A stretch of DNA of 14,111 bases from positions 6,703-20,813 of the forward strand of contig DPHR01000024.1 of the NCBI GenBank assembly GCA_003522945.1. Direction: 5' to 3'. The notes under the pieces were generated by a model. The model saw nothing but the letters and a program-made list of their open reading frames with translations, ran no database searches and was not told the origin of the DNA. This DNA comes from Clostridiales bacterium (GTDB lineage Bacteria > Bacillota > Clostridia > Oscillospirales > Oscillospiraceae). The position numbers and the translations under genes were made by a program. This document shows, piece after piece, positions 5,291 to 13,824 of the stretch (positions are counted from its first letter, which is position 1; each line of letters opens with the position of its first letter).

Positions 5291-8200
5291 ATGGAAGAGA
5301 AAAAAACGATCCGATCGCATTCTCCGTATTATATCGGCCTTGACATAGGCACAAATTCCGTCGGCTGGGCGGTGACCGATCCGGAATACAACGTTCTGCG
5401 CTTCAAAGGAAACTCCATGTGGGGCGCGAGATTGTTTGAGGAGGCAAAACCGGCGGCGGATCGGCGCGCGGCGCGCATTGCCCGCCGGCGTCTGGAGCGG
5501 AGAAAACAGAGACTTTTGTATCTGGAAGAATTCTTCTCTGCGGAGATCGGGAAGTCTGACCCGCTCTTTTTCCGACGGCTGCATGAAAGCGCGCTCTTTC
5601 CGGACGATAAGACAACCGGAACCGGGAAATACACGCTTTTCAATGACCCGGATTTTACGGATCGGGATTATCTGCGCCGGTACCCCACGGTGTACCACCT
5701 GCGCAGCGAACTGGTGCATTCCTCCGAGCCGCACGACCCGCGGCTCGTATTTCTGGCGCTGCACCATATCATCAAGCACCGCGGGCATTTCCTTTATGAA
5801 ACATCGGAGAACGGCGACGAATGCCCGACGGTAGACGCTGCGATGCGGGAGCTGACAGAGTATCTCTCGGCGGAAATGAATGTGGAGCTGGGATTGGAGC
5901 CGGAGTACTTCACGATCCTTGTCGACCGCAATATGCGCATATCCCAGAAGAAGGCGGCTCTGCGCGCCGCTCTGGGGAGGTCGGTGCAGACGGAGGAGAG
6001 CGGCGCGGATATTCAGGCCCTGTCCGATCTTCTTGCGGGGGCCAAAGTCAAGCTGGCTGCGCTCTATGACGATGAGTCGCTCAAAAATGCCGAACCGGCG
6101 AGCGTCGCGCTGAGCGACGATCTGGACGCCGTGTTTGACGCTCTCTCGTCGGCGCTGGGCGAGCGGGTGGAGCTGCTTCTTGCGGCAAAAAAGGTGTTTG
6201 ATGCGGCGCGGCTGTCGGAAATGCGCGGCGGCGAAGCGTATCTCTGCGATGCAAAGGTCCGTCAGTATGAGAAAAACCATGCCGACCTTCGTGAGCTGAA
6301 AGACTATGTGAGAGAAGCGGCGCCGGACAAATACCGGAGCATATTCTATAAAAACGCGAAGTTCCCGAATAACTATGCCGCCTACAGCCGCTACCGTTCG
6401 GAGAGCGGGGATAAGACCTGCAAGCAGGAAGACTTTTGCGCGTTTCTCAAGTCTGTGCTGCCGAAACCGGCGGCGGAGCATCCGTTTGCGCCGCAGTATG
6501 CGCAGATCGAAGAGAAGACGTTTCTTCCGCGGCTGACCGGCAGCGAAAACGGCATCATCCCGTATCAGCTCCACCGGCTGGAGCTGCGGAAAATTCTGGA
6601 TAACGCATCGGCGTATCTGCCGTTCCTGCTCGAAGAGGACGAGGACGGCATCTCCGTGCGCGAGAAGATCGAAGCGGTGTTTTCCTTCCGTGTGCCGTAT
6701 TATGTCGGGCCGCTGAAAGGCCGTTGGGCAGAGCGGACTGAGGAAGCAAAGAGAACCGGCGAGAAAGCCTACCCTTGGAATTTTGAAAAAGTTGTGGATC
6801 TCGACGCGAGCGCGGCGGCCTTTCTGAAAGACCTGATCGGAAAATGCACCTATACCGGCGCGCCGCTGCTGCCGAAGGACTCTCTGCTGTACAGCGAATT
6901 TATGCTTCTCAACGAGCTGAACCCGCTGCGTCTCAACGGAAACGAGCTCCCGGTCAGCGTAAAGCAGCAGCTGATCGAAGACCTGTTCAAAAAAGAAAAC
7001 CGCCGTGTGACGAAAAAACGCATTCTGGACTATCTGGTCATGCACGGCTATGCCGCAAAAACCGATGAGATCAGCGGCATTGACGACCCGGTGAAGACCA
7101 GACTGCGTTCGTACCACGATTTTGCGCCGCTCATCCCCGTGCTCGGCGAGGAAGCGGTGGAAAAGATCATCGAAGGAACGCTGGTATACAGCGACGACAA
7201 GCGTATGCTGCGCCGCTGGCTGAAAAAGAATTTCCCTGCGCTGAACGAGGACGATGTGCGGAAGATCTGCCGTCTGAAATATGCCGACTGGGGACGCCTT
7301 TCCAAAGAGTTTCTGACGGAACTCTATTCCGGCGCGGATGAGCAGGGCGAGGCGCAGAACATTCTGTATTTTCTGCGAAACACCAATCTCAATCTCATGC
7401 AGCTGCTCAACGATCCGGAGCACGCCAATCTTCCGGCCGCGGCGGAGGAGCGGCGGCGCGCTCGTTTCGGAAGCAACAGTCTCCGCTCACAGCTGGACGA
7501 AATGTACATTTCTCCCGCCGTGCGCCGCAGCATATGGCAGACGCTGAAGATCACCGAAGAGATCGCCCATATCCGCGGCGGCGCGCCGGCGAAGATCTTT
7601 GTCGAGGTGGCGCGCGGCGAGGATAAGGAGAAGAAGGGAACGCGAACCAAATCCAGAAAAGAACAGCTTCTGGAGCTCTATAAGGCCTGCGAGCGGGACA
7701 GCGGCGAGCTGTACGAAAAGCTTGCGGCGACGGAGGAGAGCGCACTGCGGAGAGACAAGCTCTTCCTGTACTATACGCAGTTCGGAAAATGCATGTATTC
7801 CGGCGAGCCCATCGATCTGGAAACGGCTCTGCGCGATGATACAACGTATGATATCGACCATATTTTCCCGCGCTCCCGCATCAAGGACGACAGCATTGAG
7901 AACCGCGTGCTCGTAAAGAGCGTTCTCAACCGCGAAAAAACGAACACCTATCCGATCTCGCAGGATATCCGCAGCCGGATGCTCCCGTTCTGGTCGATGC
8001 TGCACGATAAGAAAATGATCGGCGATAAAAAGTACGACCGCCTGAAACGAAACACGGAGCTGACGGATGACGAGCTGGCGGCCTTCGTACAGCGCCAGCT
8101 TACCGAAACGCAGCAGTCCACCAAGGCGCTCGCGCAGCTTCTGCAGGAGATCTATCCGGAAGCGGAGATCGTATACTCCAAAGCGGGCAACGTTTCCGAG

Positions 8201-9265
8201 TTCCGGCAGGAGTTCGGTCTTCTCAAATGCCGCGAGGTGAACGACCTGCACCATGCCAAGGACGCCTACCTGAACATCGTAGTCGGAAATGTGTACAAGA
8301 CAAAGTTCACCGACCGGTTTTTCCTGAACATCCGGAAGGAAAACTACAGTCTCAAAAAAGTCTTTGACTGGGATACGCCGGGCGCGTGGAAAGCGGACGG
8401 AACGAGCATCGCCACGGTGAAAAAGTACATGGCGAAGAATAACCCCATCATCACCCGCATGCCGAGAGAGGAGAAGGGTTTGCTTTTTAAGCAAACCATT
8501 ATGCCTGCCGGACTGGGCCAGCTTCCGATCAAAGCCGGAAAACCCATTGAGAAATACGGCGGATACAACAAGCTGACCGGTTCGTATTACTGCGTTGTGG
8601 AGCATACGGAAAAGAAGAAACGTGTTCGTTCTATCGAAACGGTACTGCTTTACGCACGGGGACTGTATGAGAGCGATCCGGTAAAATACTGCCGTGAGAT
8701 ACTTGGCCTTGTTGACCCGGTCGTTGTTGCACCGAAGATCCGTATAGATGCGCTTTTGGAATTGGATGGTTTCCGGCTGTATCCGTCCGGAAGAACCGGG
8801 AATGAGATCGTTTATAAGCATGGGTATCCGCTTGCAATTGACGCGGGAAGAGAAAAATACATTCGCAATCTGACAAAATATATAGAGCGCTGTGCCAAAA
8901 TCGAATATCCTGCAACAGCCTTTGACGGGATCAGCGCGGAAGAGAATGTGGCGCTGTACAACTGGTTTGTCGAAAGACTGGAAAGCAGCGTATACGGAAA
9001 ACTTATGCCGGCTCTTCTTGCCAACCTGAAGTCGAGCGCCGAGGCGTTTGAAAAGATGGGTATTCTCTCTCAGGCAAAAACACTGATGGAGATATTGAAA
9101 GCATTCAAGTGCGATGCGCAGAACCCCAATCTGAAAGAGCTTTGCGGTAAGGGACTTGTCGGGAGAATTCAGAAAAAGGCGGCGCTGCAAGGCTTCCAAT
9201 CGGCCTATCTTATCAACCAGTCGCCGACCGGCCTGTATGAGTATCGTACCGATCTTCTGCACTGA
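5291..9265 (+). CDS. cas9: CRISPR-associated endonuclease Cas9, type II-A
   Basis: 1324 aa. RNA-guided double-strand DNA nuclease working with crRNA and tracrRNA. Order seen: RuvC-I YYIGLDIGTNSVGWAV with Asp18 (equivalent of Asp10 of S. pyogenes); arginine-rich bridge helix ~58-80 (RRAARIARRRLERRKQR); recognition lobe ~85-760; RuvC-II KIFVEVARGE with Glu772; HNH YDIDHIFPRSRIKDDS with Asp856, His857 and Asn880; RuvC-III REVNDLHHAKDAYLN with His988 and Asp991; wedge/PAM-interacting region from ~1080, including EKYGGYN and ending INQSPTGLYEYRTDLLH. All catalytic residues are present. The ATG at 5291 is chosen because AGAGGAGAG (5276-5284) lies 6 nt upstream; a longer GTG frame from 5225 would run back into the tracrRNA. 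The equivalents of Arg1333/Arg1335 appear to be Ile1293/Lys1295, so an NGG PAM should not be assumed. cas1 begins 6 nt after its stop. Confidence 0.97.
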   Translation: MEEKKTIRSHSPYYIGLDIGTNSVGWAVTDPEYNVLRFKGNSMWGARLFEEAKPAADRRAARIARRRLERRKQRLLYLEEFFSAEIGKSDPLFFRRLHESALFPDDKTTGTGKYTLFNDPDFTDRDYLRRYPTVYHLRSELVHSSEPHDPRLVFLALHHIIKHRGHFLYETSENGDECPTVDAAMRELTEYLSAEMNVELGLEPEYFTILVDRNMRISQKKAALRAALGRSVQTEESGADIQALSDLLAGAKVKLAALYDDESLKNAEPASVALSDDLDAVFDALSSALGERVELLLAAKKVFDAARLSEMRGGEAYLCDAKVRQYEKNHADLRELKDYVREAAPDKYRSIFYKNAKFPNNYAAYSRYRSESGDKTCKQEDFCAFLKSVLPKPAAEHPFAPQYAQIEEKTFLPRLTGSENGIIPYQLHRLELRKILDNASAYLPFLLEEDEDGISVREKIEAVFSFRVPYYVGPLKGRWAERTEEAKRTGEKAYPWNFEKVVDLDASAAAFLKDLIGKCTYTGAPLLPKDSLLYSEFMLLNELNPLRLNGNELPVSVKQQLIEDLFKKENRRVTKKRILDYLVMHGYAAKTDEISGIDDPVKTRLRSYHDFAPLIPVLGEEAVEKIIEGTLVYSDDKRMLRRWLKKNFPALNEDDVRKICRLKYADWGRLSKEFLTELYSGADEQGEAQNILYFLRNTNLNLMQLLNDPEHANLPAAAEERRRARFGSNSLRSQLDEMYISPAVRRSIWQTLKITEEIAHIRGGAPAKIFVEVARGEDKEKKGTRTKSRKEQLLELYKACERDSGELYEKLAATEESALRRDKLFLYYTQFGKCMYSGEPIDLETALRDDTTYDIDHIFPRSRIKDDSIENRVLVKSVLNREKTNTYPISQDIRSRMLPFWSMLHDKKMIGDKKYDRLKRNTELTDDELAAFVQRQLTETQQSTKALAQLLQEIYPEAEIVYSKAGNVSEFRQEFGLLKCREVNDLHHAKDAYLNIVVGNVYKTKFTDRFFLNIRKENYSLKKVFDWDTPGAWKADGTSIATVKKYMAKNNPIITRMPREEKGLLFKQTIMPAGLGQLPIKAGKPIEKYGGYNKLTGSYYCVVEHTEKKKRVRSIETVLLYARGLYESDPVKYCREILGLVDPVVVAPKIRIDALLELDGFRLYPSGRTGNEIVYKHGYPLAIDAGREKYIRNLTKYIERCAKIEYPATAFDGISAEENVALYNWFVERLESSVYGKLMPALLANLKSSAEAFEKMGILSQAKTLMEILKAFKCDAQNPNLKELCGKGLVGRIQKKAALQGFQSAYLINQSPTGLYEYRTDLLH

Positions 9266-9271
9266 AAAACC

Positions 9272-10176
9272 ATGAGCTGGCGGGTCGTAACGGTGTCCAG
9301 CCTGTCCAAGCTGGATTACAAAATGGATTATCTTGTTGTGCGCAATACCGACGGCGTAAAGCGCATTCACCTGAGCGAAATATCCGTTCTGATGATCGAA
9401 TCCACGGCGGTCTCGCTGACGGCTTATCTGCTGTGTGAGCTGAATAAGCGGAAAATCGACATCATTTTCTGCGATGAGCGCCGCCTGCCTTACGGAATGC
9501 TTCTGCCGCTTTACGGCAGCCATAATGCCAGCTTGAAGCTCCGTGAACAGATCCAGTGGAAAGACCCGGTCAAGGCGGTGTTGTGGGCGGAGATCGTCCG
9601 GGAGAAGATCGTCGGCCAGATCGCCGTGCTGGAATCGGAAGACTGCACAGAGGCGGCTCGCTTCTGTGCGGTTATCTGGAGGAAGTGCAGCCGGGCGACG
9701 CGACGAACCGCGAGGGTCACGCCGCGAAGGTCTATTTCAATGCGCTTTTCGGAAAGGCGTTTTCCAGAGAGCAGGAAAACGCGTGGAACGCCGCGCTTGA
9801 TTACGGCTACAGCATCGTGCTTTCCGCCGTAGCGCGGGAGATCACGGCCTGCGGCTATTCTACGCAGCTCGGCGTGTTCCACGATAATATGTTCAACAAG
9901 CTGAATCTGGCGTGCGATCTTGTGGAGCCGTTCCGACCGCTGGTCGATCATGCCGTGCGGCAGATGGCGCCAGAAAAGCTGGAGCATGATGAGAAAATGC
10001 AGCTGGTGCAGATATTGAATCGCCAGATCCTGATCGACGGCAGCCGCCAGTATATGCTCAACGCGATCCGTATATTTGTAAAAAGCGCTCTGGATGCAAT
10101 GCGGGAGGAAAACATCTCTTCCGTTCGGTGGCCGGTGTATGAGCTACAGATTTATGCGAATGATGATCTTCTTTGA
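9272..10176 (+). pseudogene. cas1: CRISPR adaptation integrase Cas1, interrupted by an apparent one-base deletion
   Basis: Cas1 forms the integrase with Cas2 that inserts new spacers at the leader-proximal repeat. The first frame (9272 on) gives a good type II Cas1 N-terminus: MSWRVVTVSSLSKLDYK, IFCDERRLPYGMLLPLYGSH. After ...CTEAAR (codon ending 9661) homology jumps to the frame offset by -1, LLCGYLEEVQPGDATNREGH, which runs to TGA 10174-10176. That fits loss of one base near 9659-9664; the first frame itself ends at 9832 after nonsense. All catalytic residues (Glu in NREGHAA, His in GVFHDN, Glu in LVEPFRPLVD) lie after the shift. No slippery heptamer is seen. Corrected length would be ~301 aa, normal. 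A sequencing or assembly error is the main alternative to a true pseudogene. Located 6 nt after cas9 and overlapping cas2. Confidence 0.88.
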
Positions 10177-10459
10177 CCTTCCTACCGATACGATCAAGGA
10201 TCGGCGGGAGTATGCCCGCTTTCGCAAATATCTCATAAAAAGCGGCTTCGTCATGATGCAGGAGTCGGTATACTGCAAGCTGATATTGAACCAGAGCGCA
10301 GTGCGCCCGGCGGCGGACGGCATACGCAAAAACCGTCCGCCCAAGGGCCTTGTGCAGATGCTTTGCGTCACGGAAAAGCAGTATGCCGGTATGGAATACA
10401 TTGTGGGCGTCGGCGAGAGCGACGTGCTCACAACGGACGAAAGGTTTGTGGAACTATGA
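10139..10459 (+). CDS. cas2: CRISPR-associated protein Cas2
   Basis: 106 aa, typical length. Cas2 is the central dimer of the Cas1-Cas2 integration complex. The N-terminus MSYRFMRMMIFFDLPTDT has the ferredoxin-fold first strand with the conserved Asp, followed by DRREYARFRKYLIKSGFVMM and the ESVYCKLILN strand characteristic of type II Cas2. The ATG at 10139 is preferred over one at 10154 because family members usually carry a short M-x-Y-x-x-MR extension. It overlaps the end of cas1 by 38 nt in another frame, with no close Shine-Dalgarno, so translational coupling is likely. It overlaps csn2 by 4 nt. Confidence 0.94.
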   Translation: MSYRFMRMMIFFDLPTDTIKDRREYARFRKYLIKSGFVMMQESVYCKLILNQSAVRPAADGIRKNRPPKGLVQMLCVTEKQYAGMEYIVGVGESDVLTTDERFVEL

Positions 10460-11121
10460 TGCTGGCGCACCCGCTCCTGCGAAGCCCGATCGAGTTCAAG
10501 GAGAACCGTGTGCCGGTTCTTATTGTGGAAAACGGACAGCTGTTTCGCCGGCTCATTGGCGATCTTCTGGCACAGGAAAACGGCGAGCCGGGAGAGTTTG
10601 CGCTTTCCGAAAACGCCGGTTTGACAGAGATCGGGAAAAACGTGCAGATGACGCTGAATCCCCTTTTTCCGGAACTGGACGGACGGCGTATTCTGACTAA
10701 AATTCAGCAGATGGCGGTGACAGCGGCGGAGGATCAGCCGGCGAAAACGGCGGAATGCCTTGCCGCATTGAATGACTACGGCGCGGTGCTCACCGCGGCC
10801 ATTCCGTTCAATGTCACGTTTTCCGAAATGGAGAGCGCCGATGATGTGGTAAAAGCGCTCGCTTTCCGCATGGATACCGAAGAGATGTCCGTCCCGGAAC
10901 AGCTGCTGGAAATGATGCGGCTGCATCGAGAGTGCTTTCGGAAACGGCTTTTTGTGTTCGTGAATCTCAAGTCATTCTTTTCGGAGAATGAAATAACGCT
11001 TTTTTATCAATCGGTGTTTTATGAAAAACTGTCCGTTCTCCTGCTGGAGAGCGGACAGAAAGAGCCTGTCAGACCCTGTGAGGAGGTGCGGATCATCGAC
11101 AAAGACCTTTGCGAATTTTGA
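10456..11121 (+). CDS. csn2: Csn2, type II-A adaptation protein
   Basis: 221 aa, matching the ~220 aa canonical Csn2. Csn2 forms a tetrameric ring that threads double-stranded DNA ends and joins Cas1-Cas2 and Cas9 during spacer capture; its presence defines subtype II-A. The start LLRSPIEFKENRVPVLIVEN, the central helical region, the strand KRLFVFVNLKSFFSENEI (residues ~161-178), and LSVLLLESG near the end match the degenerate P-loop-like core of the family. The start ATG at 10456 overlaps the cas2 stop (ATGA); ATG 10459 is one codon later and equally possible. The end of the gene contains the -35 of the CRISPR-array promoter. Confidence 0.92.
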   Translation: MMLAHPLLRSPIEFKENRVPVLIVENGQLFRRLIGDLLAQENGEPGEFALSENAGLTEIGKNVQMTLNPLFPELDGRRILTKIQQMAVTAAEDQPAKTAECLAALNDYGAVLTAAIPFNVTFSEMESADDVVKALAFRMDTEEMSVPEQLLEMMRLHRECFRKRLFVFVNLKSFFSENEITLFYQSVFYEKLSVLLLESGQKEPVRPCEEVRIIDKDLCEF

Positions 11122-11136
11122 TTCATGTGCTATAAT
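11109..11136 (+). promoter_or_regulatory. CRISPR-array (pre-crRNA) promoter
   Basis: -35 TTGCGA (11109-11114, inside the csn2 end), 16-nt spacer, extended -10 TGCTATAAT with a perfect TATAAT at 11131-11136. The predicted start is near 11143, about 108 nt before the first repeat. Confidence 0.82.
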
Positions 11137-11250
11137 CGTCTTGCTGCCGCCGGATACTCTGTTGTAGTGTCGGAGTGCTGCTCCAAACCGTAGGAAAACG
11201 GCGAGTTTTCCAATTTTTCCGAACGAAATACCTGCCGTTTTGAAATTTGA
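11122..11250 (+). promoter_or_regulatory. CRISPR leader
   Basis: 129 nt between the csn2 stop and the first repeat, without a gene. It ends GAAATTTGA directly against the repeat's first G, so the junction reads ATTTGA|G, close to the ATTTGAG leader-anchoring sequence known from Streptococcus type II-A systems. It contains a 7-bp hairpin GGAAAAC-GGCGA-GTTTTCC (11193-11211) followed by AATTTTT, and a 4-bp hairpin near 11172-11184. New spacers should enter at 11250/11251. Confidence 0.85.
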
Positions 11251-13758
11251 GTTTGAGAGTAGTGCAATCCTAAGTGGTAGTAAAACGCGGCGGCACGGTG
11301 ACGAAGATGCTGAACAGTTTGAGAGTAGTGCAATCCTAAGTGGTAGTAAAACTGGACGATTTCGGCGCAGAACGAAACACGGGTTTGAGAGTAGTGCAAT
11401 CCTAAGTGGTAGTAAAACCCGCCGTTGATGTTGACAAAATATCAGACGGTTTGAGAGTAGTGCAATCCTAAGTGGTAGTAAAACAACAATAACCTCTGCC
11501 AACACAAATAGCTGGTTTGAGAGTAGTGCAATCCTAAGTGGTAGTAAAACTGGCAGGGTGTTTTTCCGCTCAAGGACGAGGTTTGAGAGTAGTGCAATCC
11601 TAAGTGGTAGTAAAACAACATATACGAGGTTTTACGGGCGCGAGGAGTTTGAGAGTAGTGCAATCCTAAGTGGTAGTAAAACGTATGCATTATGACGTGG
11701 CGCATGAGACGTGTTTGAGAGTAGTGCAATCCTAAGTGGTAGTAAAACTTATGTTTGCCGGTGACTGGTCGGAGCTGGGTTTGAGAGTAGTGCAATCCTA
11801 AGTGGTAGTAAAACGGCGATGAACGACGCGAACTCGTCAGGAGAGTTTGAGAGTAGTGCAATCCTAAGTGGTAGTAAAACTTCCGCAGCGCGCGTCCCTG
11901 CTGCAAAAATGTTTGAGAGTAGTGCAATCCTAAGTGGTAGTAAAACGCAGCAGCTCGCTCTTCGTTTTGCCGTAGAGTTTGAGAGTAGTGCAATCCTAAG
12001 TGGTAGTAAAACCATCATTTCCTGTAGAGTCTCCGGAGCCTCGTTTGAGAGTAGTGCAATCCTAAGTGGTAGTAAAACCCCGCCCTGCATTTGTGTCGCA
12101 GACGTTGTGTTTGAGAGTAGTGCAATCCTAAGTGGTAGTAAAACACCAAGTCCGTCTCTTCCCACCGCCCATGTGTTTGAGAGTAGTGCAATCCTAAGTG
12201 GTAGTAAAACCTGTGGAATGACGCCGAACTTTTGCGTTCGGTTTGAGAGTAGTGCAATCCTAAGTGGTAGTAAAACAATTTTTTTCGCGCCGTTTCCGCC
12301 GGACTCGTTTGAGAGTAGTGCAATCCTAAGTGGTAGTAAAACTCGTCCCGCCCTTCATCGGGACAAGTGTATGTTTGAGAGTAGTGCAATCCTAAGTGGT
12401 AGTAAAACCAGAAAGGGAAAGACCAAAAACTATCATATGTTTGAGAGTAGTGCAATCCTAAGTGGTAGTAAAACTTAGAATAAAAACGGAGAGGCGTAGA
12501 ACCGGTTTGAGAGTAGTGCAATCCTAAGTGGTAGTAAAACAGATTTCCGCACATCAAAGTGAACGTCAGCGTTTGAGAGTAGTGCAATCCTAAGTGGTAG
12601 TAAAACAGCACTGGCGAGAGCCGCGGCAGCGGACTGGTTTGAGAGTAGTGCAATCCTAAGTGGTAGTAAAACAAAAAAGCTGTGTATCTCTTTTGTCAAG
12701 GGGTTTGAGAGTAGTGCAATCCTAAGTGGTAGTAAAACGCGAGCATCACGAACAGCAAAAACAGGACGGTTTGAGAGTAGTGCAATCCTAAGTGGTAGTA
12801 AAACCAGAACCGAGTGCTTTGGCATCAAACACCGGTTTGAGAGTAGTGCAATCCTAAGTGGTAGTAAAACTACACCAAGGCAGAAAAGATAACCGTGTTC
12901 GTTTGAGAGTAGTGCAATCCTAAGTGGTAGTAAAACGCTTATACCGATATTCAGCCCAAGCTTCCTGTTTGAGAGTAGTGCAATCCTAAGTGGTAGTAAA
13001 ACCGGTAAGATCGTGCGCGTCGTCGGTCTGCTGTTTGAGAGTAGTGCAATCCTAAGTGGTAGTAAAACTTTTAATTCCCCGTGATATGTCCGCTTTATGT
13101 TTGAGAGTAGTGCAATCCTAAGTGGTAGTAAAACAAGGTTTGCCACCATTCACAACATCAACAAGTTTGAGAGTAGTGCAATCCTAAGTGGTAGTAAAAC
13201 GGTTCTTCCGGCGAAGGTTATCAAATGGGTGTTTGAGAGTAGTGCAATCCTAAGTGGTAGTAAAACTTCGCTCAAGATACTCTTGGGCAGCAAAAGGTTT
13301 GAGAGTAGTGCAATCCTAAGTGGTAGTAAAACGGGAAGAATGCGATTTTTTATGCCGAGCACGTTTGAGAGTAGTGCAATCCTAAGTGGTAGTAAAACGA
13401 TAGTGAAAGGCTGGGAAATGTCCGGCAGGTTTGAGAGTAGTGCAATCCTAAGTGGTAGTAAAACGAAGAATTATCAGAACCTCTGGTGAGTGCAGTTTGA
13501 GAGTAGTGCAATCCTAAGTGGTAGTAAAACTGGCGTTATTTCTCCTGATGCCCGACTGCAGTTTGAGAGTAGTGCAATCCTAAGTGGTAGTAAAACTCAT
13601 TAAAATCTGGTGAGTTCGCTATCTTGGTTTGAGAGTAGTGCAATCCTAAGTGGTAGTAAAACAATAACGAGAGCCGCCACGGGCAAGCTTTTGTTTGAGA
13701 GTAGTGCAATCCTAAGTGGTAGTAAAACGTGCAGCGTCTGGAGACGAACAAGTTTACT

Positions 13759-13794
13759 GTTTGAGAGTAGTGCAATCCCAAGTGGTAGTAAAAC
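13759..13794 (+). repeat. CRISPR repeat 39, intermediate variant (C15, C21)
   Basis: Reads GTGCAATCCCAAG across bases 12-24. It shares C15 with repeats 1-38 and C21 with repeats 40-44, so it is the single intermediate between the derived and ancestral forms. Confidence 0.97.
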
Positions 13795-13824
13795 AGTGCG
13801 GGAGACTGTTCAGGGCGCTGCTTG

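Noticed and set aside
5198..9523. Very long open frames on the - strand opposite cas9 (about 741 and 678 codons).
   Set aside because: They mirror the high-GC codon pattern of cas9, have no family motifs or Shine-Dalgarno sites, and one runs into the tracrRNA region. They are shadows of cas9.
9640..9680. Programmed -1 frameshifting as the explanation for cas1.
   Set aside because: No X-XXY-YYZ slippery heptamer or following stable stem is visible near the switch, and Cas1 is not known to use it. Deletion or sequencing error is simpler.
9556..10176. A separate protein starting at ATG 9556 for the downstream part of cas1.
   Set aside because: Residues before about position 9661 in that frame are an out-of-frame reading of the Cas1 N-terminal half; similarity starts only after the shift.
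11162..11170. TTGTAGTGT in the leader, identical to part of the tracrRNA anti-repeat DNA (5208-5216).
   Set aside because: Only nine bases match and the flanks differ; no anti-repeat or degenerate repeat can be extended from it.
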